In this document: positions 8,693 through 17,571 of the stretch, one piece after another | Layout of the letters: the number at the start of each line of letters is the position of its first letter | Numbering within the stretch: position 1 is the first letter of the stretch | Source of the DNA: Hansschlegelia plantiphila | Lineage (GTDB): Bacteria > Pseudomonadota > Alphaproteobacteria > Rhizobiales > Methylopilaceae | Length of the DNA stretch: 64,000 nt | Direction of reading: 5' to 3' | NCBI RefSeq assembly: GCF_027922265.1 | Contig: NZ_BSFI01000007.1 | Span: 632,979 to 696,978, forward strand | Made by a program: the position numbers and the translations under genes | The notes under the pieces: generated by a model | What the model was told of the DNA's origin: nothing | Databases searched by the model: none | Seen by the model: the letters and a program-made list of their open reading frames with translations, nothing else

Positions 8693-9661
8693 GTGCAAGT
8701 CATCAGGCGCAGCGTAACGGCCGTCATTCTCGCCGCGGCTCTCGTGCAAAGCGCGGCGGCGATCGCGGCCAGCGGGGAGCCGGGGACGGCCTGGGTCGAG
8801 AACCGCAGCACGCCGACCCAGTGCGCCGAATTCGACAACGTCTATTATACGATGACCGATCAGAACATCGGCCGCTTCCGGATCGACGTCTCCGCGCCGG
8901 TCTATCTCGCTGATCTCGCGGCAGACGACACCGGCCCGAACTTCGCCAACTGCGAGGCGATGAAGGAGGACCCCAAGAACCACTTCACGCCGAAGCAGAT
9001 CACTCTCTATGACGACGGCCAGACCCGGATCGTGGGACACACCTACGCCGAGTCCTGGCGCGCCCGCGGGGCCGAGGTGATCGTGGGAGACACGGACGAG
9101 AGCGACTTGCACCTCGTCCAACTGTTCGAGAAGGTCGACGGCGCGTTCGTCGAGTATCTCGTGGTCTATCCCTTCGACGGCTACTGGCGCGCGAAGCCGA
9201 TCCCGACGACCAAGTTCCCCAACGCCGCCTATGGAACCTCATTCCTCGTCGGCCCGGTCGAACAGCAGCATCGGCCGATCGTCGACATCTCGAAGCTCGA
9301 GATCGACCCGAAAACGAAGACTTTCCGGATGACTTTCGCCAAGGGCGGGACCGGCTCGCTCAAGGTCTTGGCCGCCGACCAGAAGCACATCCTGCTCGAC
9401 GTGACGCTCGATGGCCTGTCCAAGGAGGAGCCGCCGCTTCCCTTCGCGGCGATCCGGTCCATGTTCGTGTCGCCGACCAATGCGGACACCGCGCGGGTGA
9501 CGTGGCGGACCGATACCGGGCTCTACAATCAGCCGGTGATGGATTTCAAAGACGCCAACGCTTCCGAGGTCCGTTTCGACCGGATCGAGCTTTCCAAACA
9601 CAACACCAGCGCGCCGGACGTGACCTTCAGCGGTTTCGCAAGTCCGCCCCCCGCGCGATAA
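8693..9661 (+). CDS. Secreted protein of unknown function
   Basis: 322-residue protein with a signal peptide ('MQVIRRSVTAVILAAALVQSAAAIAA') starting at a GTG at 8693, about 15 bases after a GGGAG stretch. The mature part has 'CAEFDNVYYTMTDQNIGRFRIDVSAPVYL' and two cysteines roughly 30 residues apart ('TQCAEF', 'FANCEAM') that could form a disulfide. Several beta-rich stretches include 'VEYLVVYPFDGYWRAKPIPT', and there is no transmembrane helix after the signal. I do not recognise a domain. It lies between terC and a quinone reductase gene 14 bases downstream, which may be co-transcribed. A periplasmic all-beta protein is the most that can be inferred. Confidence 0.75.
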   Translation: MQVIRRSVTAVILAAALVQSAAAIAASGEPGTAWVENRSTPTQCAEFDNVYYTMTDQNIGRFRIDVSAPVYLADLAADDTGPNFANCEAMKEDPKNHFTPKQITLYDDGQTRIVGHTYAESWRARGAEVIVGDTDESDLHLVQLFEKVDGAFVEYLVVYPFDGYWRAKPIPTTKFPNAAYGTSFLVGPVEQQHRPIVDISKLEIDPKTKTFRMTFAKGGTGSLKVLAADQKHILLDVTLDGLSKEEPPLPFAAIRSMFVSPTNADTARVTWRTDTGLYNQPVMDFKDANASEVRFDRIELSKHNTSAPDVTFSGFASPPPAR

Positions 9662-9674
9662 GAGGCGACGACAC

Positions 9675-10649
9675 ATGGCCAAGGCGATCCGCGTCCATCA
9701 GACTGGCGGCGCAGAAGTTCTCACCTTTGAGGACGTCGAGATCGGTCAGCCCGGCAAAGGCGAGGCCGCGATCAAACAGACGGCGATCGGCGTCAACTTC
9801 ATCGACGTTTACCACCGCACCGGTCTCTATCCGCAGCAGACGCCGTTTACGCTTGGCTCGGAAGGCGCAGGCGTCGTCACCGCAATCGGGGAGGGCGTGA
9901 CCGACGTCGCGGTCGGCGATCGCGTCGCCTATGCCGGCGGCCCGCTCGGCGCCTATGCGACCGAACGGCTGATCCCGGCGGATAAGCTCGTGAAGATCCC
10001 GTCCGGCGTCTCCGACGAGACGGCGGCCGCCGCGATGCTCAAGGGCATGACGGCGCAATACCTGTTGCGGCGGACCTTCAAGGTCGGGCCGGAGCATGTC
10101 ATCCTGTTCCACGCCGCCGCGGGCGGCGTCGGTCAGATCGCCTGCCAGTGGGCGGCGCATCTCGGCGCGACGGTCATCGGCACCGCCGGCGGCCCCGAGA
10201 AGGTCGCGCTCGCGAAGACCAAGGGGTGCGCCCACGTCATCGACTACAAGACCGAGAATTTCGTCGAACGGGTGCGGGAGATCACAGGCGGCAAGGGTTG
10301 CGACGTCGTCTATGACAGCGTCGGCAAGGACGCTTTCCCGGGCTCGCTCGACTGCCTCAAGCCGCGCGGCCTCTGGGCGAGTTTTGGCCAGTCGTCGGGC
10401 TCGGTCCCCGATTTCCCCATCGGTCTGCTCAGCCAGAAGGGCTCGCTCTACGCGACCCGCACCAGCCTGTTTCATTACACCTCCACCCGGCCGGAACTGC
10501 TGGCGACCGCGGCGGATCTGTTCGACGTCATTGCGTCGGGCGCCGTGACGGTCGACATCGGCCGCCGTTTTCCGCTCGCCGAGGCGGCCGAAGCCCACCG
10601 CGCGCTCGAAGGTCGCCGGACGACGGGCTCGACGATCCTGCTTCCGTAA
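9675..10649 (+). CDS. qor: NADPH:quinone reductase (zeta-crystallin type, MDR superfamily)
   Basis: 324-residue zinc-free medium-chain dehydrogenase/reductase that reduces quinones with NADPH. Motifs are 'GEAAIKQTAIGVNFIDVYHRTGLYP' (N-terminal signature of Qor), 'GSEGAGVVTAIGEGV', 'LKGMTAQYLLRRTFKV' and the Rossmann loop 'LFHAAAGGVGQIACQWA' (about residues 145-160). The ATG at 9675 follows a short gap after the upstream secreted protein. Length matches the family (about 325). Natural substrate is not known. Confidence 0.9.
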   Translation: MAKAIRVHQTGGAEVLTFEDVEIGQPGKGEAAIKQTAIGVNFIDVYHRTGLYPQQTPFTLGSEGAGVVTAIGEGVTDVAVGDRVAYAGGPLGAYATERLIPADKLVKIPSGVSDETAAAAMLKGMTAQYLLRRTFKVGPEHVILFHAAAGGVGQIACQWAAHLGATVIGTAGGPEKVALAKTKGCAHVIDYKTENFVERVREITGGKGCDVVYDSVGKDAFPGSLDCLKPRGLWASFGQSSGSVPDFPIGLLSQKGSLYATRTSLFHYTSTRPELLATAADLFDVIASGAVTVDIGRRFPLAEAAEAHRALEGRRTTGSTILLP

Positions 10650-10877
10650 GCTCTTGCGGGAGAACGCCGCCAACGACGAAGCCGTCGGGCGGACAAGGTG
10701 GCCGCGCGTCGACCTCCACGACGCCAGGTGAGCGTCATCTTCTGACGTAGACGCTCGCTCCCTCCCGCAAGCGGAGAGGGGCCGGCGGCGCGACGCCTCG
10801 TTTGCTGTCCGTCCGAAATTTCTCCCCCGCCATCCGCCCGGCTATACTTGCCGCGTTCCGCCTCGCATAAAAGCGCC

Positions 10878-11339
10878 ATGCCGAGTTTCCGCACCACCCG
10901 CCGCGTTCCGCATACGGCCGACCAGATGTTCGATCTCGTCGCGGACGTCGAGAAGTACCCGCTGTTCCTGCCGCTCTGCGAGGCGCTCAGAATCAAGCGG
11001 CGCGAGGAGCGGAACCAGCTTCCGGCGCTCGTCGCCGACATGACGATCGCCTACAAGATTTTCCGCGAGACCTTCTCGAGCCGCGTCACGCTCGACCGTG
11101 ACGCGCAGAAGATCCTTGTCGAATATCTCGACGGCCCGTTCAGCCATCTCGAGAACCGCTGGACCTTTCGTCCGCTCGAAGCCGGCGGCTGCGAGGTGCA
11201 GTTCTTCATCGAATGGGAGCTGAGGAGCCGTACGCTCTCGATGCTCGTCGGGTCGGTGTTCGAGCGCGTGTTCCGCCGCTACGCCGAGGCGTTCGAGCGC
11301 CGCGCCGACGACGTCTACGGCCGCCCGGCGCTCGCGTGA
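10878..11339 (+). CDS. COQ10/RatA-family SRPBCC protein
   Basis: 153-residue START-like protein of the COQ10 family. Members bind coenzyme Q and support its use in respiration; the E. coli homologue was named RatA. Characteristic residues are 'MPSFRTTRRVPHTADQMFDLVADVEKYPLFLPLCEALRI', 'MTIAYKIFRETFSSRVTL' and 'VFRRYAEAFERRA'. The ATG at 10878 gives the family N-terminus; an earlier in-frame start at 10848 adds ten residues that do not match. Its stop overlaps the GTG start of thiL by four bases, so the two are translationally coupled. Confidence 0.9.
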   Translation: MPSFRTTRRVPHTADQMFDLVADVEKYPLFLPLCEALRIKRREERNQLPALVADMTIAYKIFRETFSSRVTLDRDAQKILVEYLDGPFSHLENRWTFRPLEAGGCEVQFFIEWELRSRTLSMLVGSVFERVFRRYAEAFERRADDVYGRPALA

Positions 11340-12328
11340 CGGGCCGGCGGCCGGGCGAAGAGGGGTTGATCGCGCGCTTCTTCCGGCCGCTCGCGACTTC
11401 GCCGGGCGCCGCTCTCCTGCTCGACGACGTCGCGACGGTCCCGCATGTCGAGGGGCGCGAGCTCGTTGTCACGACCGACGCGATCGTCGCAGGCGTCCAC
11501 TTCTTCCCCGACGATCCCGCGGACGCCATCGCCCGCAAGGCGCTGCGCGTGAACCTGTCCGATCTGGCGGCGAAGGGCGCCCGTCCGGCCGGCTACCTCG
11601 TGACGTTGGCGCTGCCCCGCGACTGGACGGTCGACTGGCTCGAAGGCTTCGTCGAGGGGCTCGCGGCCGACCAGGAGGAGTTCGGCGTCAGCCTGCTCGG
11701 CGGCGACACCGTGCGCACGCCTGGCCCCCTGTGGATTTCCGTCACCGCGCTCGGCTACGCGCCCGAGGGCCATGTGCCTCGGCGCAACGGCGCTGCGCCC
11801 GGCCAGCGGCTCTACGTCACCGGCACGATCGGCGACGCGGCGCTCGGCCTCCTGCTGCGGCAGGACGAAAGCCTCGCGCTGACCTGGGATCTGCGCCGCG
11901 CCGACAAGGAATGGCTGCTCGACCGCTATCTGCTGCCGGAGCCGCGGCTTTCGCTGGCCGGCGTCGTCAGCGCCTATGCGACGGCCTCGATGGACATCTC
12001 CGACGGCCTCGTCGGCGACGCGGGAAAGCTCGCTTCGGCGTCCCGCGTCGGCGCACTGATCGACGCGTCGCGGACGCCGCTGTCGCGGGCGGCTTCGCGC
12101 GCGGTCGCGGCCGACCGGGAGGCGCTCGCCGTCGCGCTGACCGGCGGCGACGACTACGAACTGCTGCTCGCGATCGATCCGGACGACGCCGACGCCTTCG
12201 AGAGCGACGCGGCCGCCGCGGGCGTGCCCGTCACCGACATAGGCGCGCTGGTCGAAGGCGGGGGAGTCTCGGTCGAGGCCAATGGGCGGCCGCTCGATCT
12301 CGGCGCCGGCTCGTTCGCCCATTTCTGA
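11336..12328 (+). CDS. thiL: Thiamine-monophosphate kinase ThiL
   Basis: 330-residue enzyme that phosphorylates thiamine monophosphate to the active cofactor thiamine diphosphate. PurM/ThiL-type motifs appear in order: 'LLDDVATVP', 'VVTTDAIVAGVHF' (metal site), 'KALRVNLSDLAAKGARP', 'LLGGDTVRTPGPLWISVTALG', 'MDISDGLVGD' and 'LTGGDDYELLLAI'. The GTG at 11336 is chosen because it forms a GTGA overlap with the upstream stop and begins where conserved sequence starts ('TGRRPGEEGLIARFF'). The longer frame to 11213 overlaps the COQ10-like gene and is not conserved. Confidence 0.92.
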   Translation: MTGRRPGEEGLIARFFRPLATSPGAALLLDDVATVPHVEGRELVVTTDAIVAGVHFFPDDPADAIARKALRVNLSDLAAKGARPAGYLVTLALPRDWTVDWLEGFVEGLAADQEEFGVSLLGGDTVRTPGPLWISVTALGYAPEGHVPRRNGAAPGQRLYVTGTIGDAALGLLLRQDESLALTWDLRRADKEWLLDRYLLPEPRLSLAGVVSAYATASMDISDGLVGDAGKLASASRVGALIDASRTPLSRAASRAVAADREALAVALTGGDDYELLLAIDPDDADAFESDAAAAGVPVTDIGALVEGGGVSVEANGRPLDLGAGSFAHF

Positions 12329-12492
12329 GCGAGGACGGGCTGTGTCCCGACCGCCACGCACGCATGGGAAGCGTTCGCGGAGCCAATTGAAACCGCGCCG
12401 CCCGCTGACCAGAATGCCTTCCGAATCCAGGGAGTGACGGCAAGCGTTCCTCCCGCCAGAAAACGCGGGCATCGAACCGCTCCGGAGACGAC

Positions 12493-13320
12493 ATGCGCAT
12501 CGTGAAGACAATGCTGGCCGCCGCGCTGCTGACGGTCTCCGCCGGGGCGGCTTCGGCCGCGAGCTGCGGCAATGACGGCGCGGGCTTCAGCGCCTGGCTG
12601 CAGGATTTCAAGGCGCAGGCCCAGTCGAGCGGCGTGTCCGCACGCACGGTGGAGGCCGCTCTCGGCAATGTGTCCTACGACCGCGGCACCATCCAGCACG
12701 ACCGGGCCGTGCGAAAGGCGTTCGGCGGGGGCGCCGGATCGCTCCTCAGCCGCGCCTCGTCGAGCAGGGCGGCGGCCGGAAAGGCGCGGATGCAGCGCTA
12801 CGCGGCTGTGGTCCAGCGCACTGAAGCCCGGACCGGCGTTCCCGGTCCCGTCATCATGGCGATCTGGGGCCTCGAGACCGATTACGGCGCGGTGCAGGGC
12901 GGCAAGCCGATCTTCACCGGCCTCGCCACGCTCGCCTATGACTGCCGCCGCAGCGAGATGTTCACGAAGGAGCTGCTGGCGGCGCTGCAGATCGTCGACC
13001 GCGGCGACCTCAGCATCGGCGAGATGCGCGGCGCCGGCCATGGCGAACTCGGGCAGGCGCAGTTCCTGCCGAGCTCATACCTGAAATACGCCACCGACGG
13101 CGATGGCGACGGCCGCCGCGACCTCGTCCGCTCCGGGCCGGACGTGATCGCCTCGATCGGCACCTATCTGGCCGGCTACGGCTGGAGCCGGGGCGGCGGC
13201 TGGGAGCCGGGTTCGGCGAACTTCCGCGTGTTCAACGAATGGAACCGCTCGAGCGCCTATCAGGAGGCGATCGCGCTGCTCGCGACCAAGATCGCCGCAG
13301 GAACGTCGGCCACCCGCTGA
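12493..13320 (+). CDS. Lytic murein transglycosylase (MltB-like, SLT_2 domain)
   Basis: 275-residue exported peptidoglycan lyase that cleaves MurNAc-GlcNAc bonds to form 1,6-anhydro products. The signal peptide ends 'VSAGAASAAS'. The catalytic glutamate is E128 in 'IMAIWGLETDYGAVQGG', and the family motifs 'GELGQAQFLPSSYLKYATDGDGDGRRDL' and 'DVIASIGTYLAGYGW' follow. It lacks a lipobox and the C-terminal peptidoglycan-binding domain found in longer alphaproteobacterial relatives, so it is a short soluble periplasmic form. No operon partner is evident. Confidence 0.9.
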   Translation: MRIVKTMLAAALLTVSAGAASAASCGNDGAGFSAWLQDFKAQAQSSGVSARTVEAALGNVSYDRGTIQHDRAVRKAFGGGAGSLLSRASSSRAAAGKARMQRYAAVVQRTEARTGVPGPVIMAIWGLETDYGAVQGGKPIFTGLATLAYDCRRSEMFTKELLAALQIVDRGDLSIGEMRGAGHGELGQAQFLPSSYLKYATDGDGDGRRDLVRSGPDVIASIGTYLAGYGWSRGGGWEPGSANFRVFNEWNRSSAYQEAIALLATKIAAGTSATR

Positions 13321-13329
13321 CGGCAGATC

Positions 13330-13359
13330 GCGAGCCGGCTCTCCCCGAGGCCGGTTCGC
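13330..13359 (+). terminator. Hairpin after the lytic transglycosylase gene
   Basis: A 10-bp stem (GCGAGCCGGC with GCCGGTTCGC, one G-T pair) and a 10-base loop lie just after the stop codon. There is no U-tract, so termination is only possible. The rest of the 13360-13620 gap is AT-richer, with 'AAATAGATTTATTCC', and probably carries the hppA promoter; no gene is seen in it. Confidence 0.4.
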
Positions 13360-13620
13360 GGACCGCCGCCCAAATAGATTTATTCCAGTCTTAACGCCGC
13401 TGCCGCGCGCTTTCGCGTCGGGTCTACGAGCGGTCGCGCTGCTCTACTCAAAAAGACTTCTTTCAAAGCGCCTTAATCAATTGCGGAGGCCCTGGGCTTC
13501 TGGCAGCTTTCCGCCCCGCATGCTGAACGCGTGCGCGGGCTGGACTACGCCAACGAAGAGGACCTCGGCTTCGCCGGAACGGTCCCATGGCGAATGGAAA
13601 CGCTGCAGGGGATAAGAACA

Positions 13621-15741
13621 ATGGCGCTGACGCTGATAGTCCTCCTGGGACTTCTATCGATCGTATACGGGGTGTGGGCCACCCGATCCCTGATGGAGGC
13701 CGACGCCGGCACGCCCAGGATGCAGGAGATCGCGGCCGCGATCGCCGAGGGCGCGCAGGCCTATCTCAAGCGCCAGTACACGACCATCGGGGTCGTCGGC
13801 GTCGTGATCTTCGTGGCGGTTGCGTATTTCCTGTCGCTGCCGGTCGCCTTCGGCTTCCTGATCGGCGCGGTGTTGTCCGCCGCCGCCGGCTTCATCGGCA
13901 TGAACGTCTCGGTGCGCGCCAACGTCCGCACCGCCCAGGCCGCCTCGCATTCGCTGGGCGCAGGCCTCGAGGTCGCGTTCAAGTCGGGCGCCGTGACCGG
14001 CATGCTGGTCGCGGGGCTCGCGCTGCTCGGCGTCGCGATCTACTACGCGATCCTGACCTCCGTCATGGGCCATGGCGCGGGCGACCGCGTGGTCGTCGAC
14101 GCGCTGGTCGCGCTCGGCTTCGGCGCCTCGCTGATCTCGATCTTCGCCCGTCTGGGCGGCGGCATCTTCACCAAGGGCGCCGACGTCGGCGGCGACCTCG
14201 TCGGCAAGGTCGAAGCCGGGATTCCCGAGGACGACCCGCGCAATCCCGCGACGATCGCGGACAATGTCGGCGACAATGTCGGCGATTGCGCTGGCATGGC
14301 GGCCGACCTGTTCGAGACCTACGCCGTCACCGTCGTCGCCACCATGGTTCTGGCGTCGATCTTCTTCGCCGGAGATCCGGCCTTCGGCAACCTGATCCTC
14401 TATCCGCTCGGCATCTGCGCGGTCTGTATCGTGACCTCGATCGCAGGCACCTTCTTCGTCAAGCTGCCGGCCAGCAACTCGATCATGGGGGCGCTCTACC
14501 GCGGCTTCGGCGTATCCGCCGGGCTTTCGCTGATCGGCATCGCGCTCGCGACAGCGGTCCTCGTCGGCTTCAGCACGGAATACACCACGACGACCGGCGT
14601 CAGCTTCACCGGCTGGGATCTCTATCTCTGCGCGGTCACCGGCCTCGTGATCACCGGGCTGATCGTGGTGATCACCGAATACTACACCGGCACGGGTTAT
14701 CGCCCGGTCCGTTCGATCGCGGCCGCGTCCGTCACCGGCCACGGCACCAATGTGATCCAGGGCCTCGCCGTCTCGCTCGAGGCGACGGCGCTGCCGGCGC
14801 TCGTCATCATCGCCGGCATCATCGTGACCTATTCGCTCGCGGGCCTGTTCGGCATCGCGATCGCCGTCACCGCCATGCTGGCGCTCGCCGGCTTTGTGGT
14901 CGCCCTCGACGCCTTCGGCCCGGTGACCGACAACGCCGGCGGCATCGCCGAGATGGCGGGCCTTCCCGCGGAAGTCCGCGTCGCGACGGATGCGCTCGAC
15001 GCGGTCGGCAACACCACCAAGGCGGTCACCAAGGGCTACGCCATCGGTTCGGCGGGCTTGGGCGCGCTGGTGCTGTTCGCGGCCTACACCTCGGACCTCA
15101 ACCATTTCATCGCGAACAGCGACCAGTACCCCTACTTCGCCGGGGTGAAGCTCGATTTCTCGTTGGTCAATCCCTACGTCGTCGTCGGCCTTCTGTTTGG
15201 CGGCATGCTGCCCTTCCTGTTCGCCGCGATGGGCATGACCGCCGTCGGCCGCGCCGCCGGCGCGATCGTCGAGGAGGTGCGCAGGCAGTTCCGCGAGAAG
15301 CCGGGCATCATGGAGGGCAGAGACCGGCCGGACTACGGCCGCGCCGTCGACATCCTGACGAAGGCCGCGATCAAGGAGATGATCGTGCCCTCGCTGCTGC
15401 CGGTGCTGTCGCCGCTCGTCGCCTACTTCGTGGTGCTCGCCGTCGCCGGCAAGAACGAGGCGTTCTCCGCGGTCGGCGCGATGCTGCTGGGCGTGATCGT
15501 CACCGGGCTGTTCGTCGCGCTGTCGATGACGTCCGGCGGCGGCGCCTGGGACAACGCGAAGAAGTACATCGAGGACGGCCACCATGGCGGCAAGGGCTCG
15601 GACGCCCACAAGGCCGCGGTGACTGGCGATACGGTCGGCGATCCCTACAAAGACACGGCCGGACCCGCTGTGAACCCGATGATCAAGATCACCAACATCG
15701 TCGCGCTGCTGCTGCTCGCGGTCCTGGCGCACGCCGGCTGA
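13621..15741 (+). CDS. hppA: Membrane-bound H+-translocating pyrophosphatase, K+-independent type
   Basis: 706-residue polytopic enzyme (about 16 membrane helices) that couples hydrolysis of pyrophosphate to proton export. The ATG at 13621 gives '[20 protein letters not shown]'; an ORF extension to 13531 is not conserved. Active-site acidic motifs are '[44 protein letters not shown]' (read in segments around residues 180-225) and '[18 protein letters not shown]'. The segment '[10 protein letters not shown]' places Lys at residue 467, where K+-dependent enzymes have Ala. By established subfamily rules this marks a K+-independent H+ pump. Confidence 0.95.
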   Translation: MALTLIVLLGLLSIVYGVWATRSLMEADAGTPRMQEIAAAIAEGAQAYLKRQYTTIGVVGVVIFVAVAYFLSLPVAFGFLIGAVLSAAAGFIGMNVSVRANVRTAQAASHSLGAGLEVAFKSGAVTGMLVAGLALLGVAIYYAILTSVMGHGAGDRVVVDALVALGFGASLISIFARLGGGIFTKGADVGGDLVGKVEAGIPEDDPRNPATIADNVGDNVGDCAGMAADLFETYAVTVVATMVLASIFFAGDPAFGNLILYPLGICAVCIVTSIAGTFFVKLPASNSIMGALYRGFGVSAGLSLIGIALATAVLVGFSTEYTTTTGVSFTGWDLYLCAVTGLVITGLIVVITEYYTGTGYRPVRSIAAASVTGHGTNVIQGLAVSLEATALPALVIIAGIIVTYSLAGLFGIAIAVTAMLALAGFVVALDAFGPVTDNAGGIAEMAGLPAEVRVATDALDAVGNTTKAVTKGYAIGSAGLGALVLFAAYTSDLNHFIANSDQYPYFAGVKLDFSLVNPYVVVGLLFGGMLPFLFAAMGMTAVGRAAGAIVEEVRRQFREKPGIMEGRDRPDYGRAVDILTKAAIKEMIVPSLLPVLSPLVAYFVVLAVAGKNEAFSAVGAMLLGVIVTGLFVALSMTSGGGAWDNAKKYIEDGHHGGKGSDAHKAAVTGDTVGDPYKDTAGPAVNPMIKITNIVALLLLAVLAHAG

Positions 15742-15749
15742 TCGCGGGG

Positions 15750-15910
15750 AGGGCGCCTTACGCCCTGCTCAAGAAACCGACGCTCGAGGTCGCCCTCTCC
15801 CGCAGTGGAGAGCGTGACTTCGGGCGTCGCCCAGGGTTTGACAGAGGTCGGCGGGTGCAGGTTAGAGCCCGCCGCTGTCCTTCATCCGGCGGCCGGAGGC
15901 TTACGCCTCC
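15750..15910. repeat. Cluster of short palindromes downstream of hppA
   Basis: Four small hairpins lie in the convergent gap: AGGGCG-CCTTA-CGCCCT (15750-15766), CTCTCC-CGCAGT-GGAGAG (15795-15812), CGGCGGG/CCCGCCG (15849-15874) and GGAGGC-TTAC-GCCTCC (15895-15910). The second resembles a sequence near 10770 (CCTCCCGCAAGCGGAGAGG). The group looks like a REP-type intergenic repeat and may also help end transcription from both sides. Confidence 0.5.
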
Positions 15911-15961
15911 ATCCACCTTCTCCTCCAAGGGCAGGCGAAACGGACCACAGATCTTGCCGTG

Positions 15962-16501
15962 TTACGCGTGTTCGAAAGACTTCCTGAGCCGCGCGTATTT
16001 CGCGCGCGCCACCGAAAGCGCATACCGCATCGCGAATCCGAACGACGCTTTCAAAACCGGGAACGGGCTCTGCGGATGCCCGGCCACGCGTCCGCCAGCG
16101 TTGCGCCAGGCCTTCAGGCCGCCGCGCAACGCCAGCGCGCCATCGAGGCCGAGCGCGCGGGCCCGGCGGGCGGCGGCGAGCGGCGCGAACTTCGGGCCGC
16201 CATAGAAAATGAACACCTTGCCCGGCTCGAACAGGCGCGCGTGGAGCGGGCTCGTCGGGTCGATCAGGCCGGCGAACTCGCCCGGCGGGCAATGGAACGA
16301 GCCTTGGATCCAACCGGTCTCGTCCGCGCTTTCCCAATCGCTCAGGTCGACGAGCACCGCCTGCTTGCGCCGGTAGAGCGTGATCGCCTCGCGCGCTTCG
16401 ATGACGACTACGGGACGCTTTCTCGCGCGCGTCGAACGCTGGGAGGCAGGAGCCGCGGTCATCGCCGCGATTCTCGGAAGAGCGGATGCTGTGAACGCCA
16501 T
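15962..16501 (-). CDS. Rhodanese-fold protein without catalytic cysteine
   Basis: 179-residue protein with a C-terminal rhodanese domain ('KQAVLVDLSDWESADETGWIQGSFHCPPGEF', then 'ALALRGGLKAWRNAGG'). Active rhodaneses carry Cys in the loop after 'vvvyC'. Here the corresponding stretch is 'VFIFYGGPKFAPLAA', with Tyr100 in that place, so sulfur transfer through this site is unlikely. Start at ATG 16501 follows GAGGGA; a longer frame would overlap panC. The stop of panC lies 43 bases upstream, so the two are probably one transcript. The role may be binding or scaffolding; it is not known. Confidence 0.78.
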   Translation of the reverse strand: MAFTASALPRIAAMTAAPASQRSTRARKRPVVVIEAREAITLYRRKQAVLVDLSDWESADETGWIQGSFHCPPGEFAGLIDPTSPLHARLFEPGKVFIFYGGPKFAPLAAARRARALGLDGALALRGGLKAWRNAGGRVAGHPQSPFPVLKASFGFAMRYALSVARAKYARLRKSFEHA

Positions 16502-16544
16502 CTGGCGGTCCCTCAAAGATGATCCGGTCGGCAGTCGCGCTGCT

Positions 16545-17423
16545 TCAACGTCGTGAGGCCACCACGGCCTGCGGTCGTAACGATTTGGTGACGCCCACAT
16601 TGTCAATTAGGCGGACGTTGGAGAGTCGCGCCGCCACGAGCAGGCGCATGGGCCGATCTTCGCTCGCATCACTGGAAGCGAGCGTCTCTGCATCCCGAAG
16701 CTCAAGATAGTCAATAGCGAAGCCCGCGCGTTCTATTTGCAGGCGTGCAACGGCTATCGCCCGTTCAGGGTTCCCGCCGTCGCCGATTTCGGCGGCTGCG
16801 GCGTCGAGCGCGGCGTAAAGCGCTGCGGCCCTGGTTCGATCGGCTGGGGAGAAGTAGGCGTTCCGGGACGAGAGGGCGAGACCGCTCGTCTCGCGCACCG
16901 TTTCGCCGCCGACGATCTCGACGGGCAGTGAAAGGTCGCGCACCAGACGCCGGACGACAGCCAGCTGCTGGAAGTCCTTTTCTCCGAAGACCGCAATGTC
17001 GGGCGCGCATTGGATCAGGAGCTTGGTCACGACGGTCGCGACGCCCGCGAAGAAATGCGGCCGCGCGTCGCTCTCGAGCCCCGCGGCCGGACCGCCGACC
17101 GTGACGACGGTCGCTGCGCCCTCGGGGTACATCTCCGAAACCTGCGGCGCATAGAGCAGATCAGCCGCGTCCTGAAGCGCCGCGAGGTCGGAATCGAGGT
17201 TCCTCGGATAGGTCGCGAAATCCTCGTTCGGGGCGAACTGCGTCGGGTTCACGAAGATCGAGACCACCACCCGGTCGACCTCGCTCCGCGCTCTGGCGAC
17301 GAGCGCGAGGTGACCGGCGTGGAGCGCGCCCATTGTCGGCACGAGCGCGATCCGCTCGCCCGCAGCCCTCCAGGACGAAAGCCGGGCGCGGAGCGCGCTC
17401 ACGGTGGTGACGACGTCCGTCAT
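16545..17423 (-). CDS. panC: Pantothenate synthetase PanC
   Basis: 292-residue ligase that joins pantoate and beta-alanine with ATP to make pantothenate, the precursor of coenzyme A. Class I tRNA-synthetase-like nucleotide motifs are 'LVPTMGALHAGHLALV' (HxGH) and 'AVFGEKDFQQLAVVRRLVRDL' (KDFQQ). 'VVSIFVNPTQFAPNEDFATYPR' binds pantoate. 'RETSGLALSSRNAYFSPADR' is the late family motif. The partner panB is not in the window. It starts at ATG 17423, divergent from the J-domain gene. Confidence 0.96.
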   Translation of the reverse strand: MTDVVTTVSALRARLSSWRAAGERIALVPTMGALHAGHLALVARARSEVDRVVVSIFVNPTQFAPNEDFATYPRNLDSDLAALQDAADLLYAPQVSEMYPEGAATVVTVGGPAAGLESDARPHFFAGVATVVTKLLIQCAPDIAVFGEKDFQQLAVVRRLVRDLSLPVEIVGGETVRETSGLALSSRNAYFSPADRTRAAALYAALDAAAAEIGDGGNPERAIAVARLQIERAGFAIDYLELRDAETLASSDASEDRPMRLLVAARLSNVRLIDNVGVTKSLRPQAVVASRR

Positions 17424-17571
17424 CGTGCAGTTCTCTCTAACGCCGCTTGCCCTCGCGGCTTGACCAGCCTTGCGTTATCAGCATGGAACGCAGCGCGCCA
17501 CGCGACCTTCGCCACGGTCTTCGAGCGCGCGCCCGGTTCATCAGGAATCGGGCGATAGGACAGGGCAATCA

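Noticed and set aside
13654..15732. Long minus-strand frame opposite hppA (692 codons)
   Set aside because: Its product is Asp/Arg/His-rich with no family signal, and hppA on the plus strand matches a known family along its full length. Long antisense frames are expected in GC-rich genes.
13587..16205. 872-codon plus-strand frame across hppA and the rhodanese gene
   Set aside because: The translation is Arg-rich low-complexity, in a frame shifted from hppA, and runs across two real genes and the hairpin cluster.
16545..16606. Longer N-terminus of the rhodanese gene overlapping panC
   Set aside because: The extension is not conserved, and ATG 16501 has a GAGGGA ribosome site.
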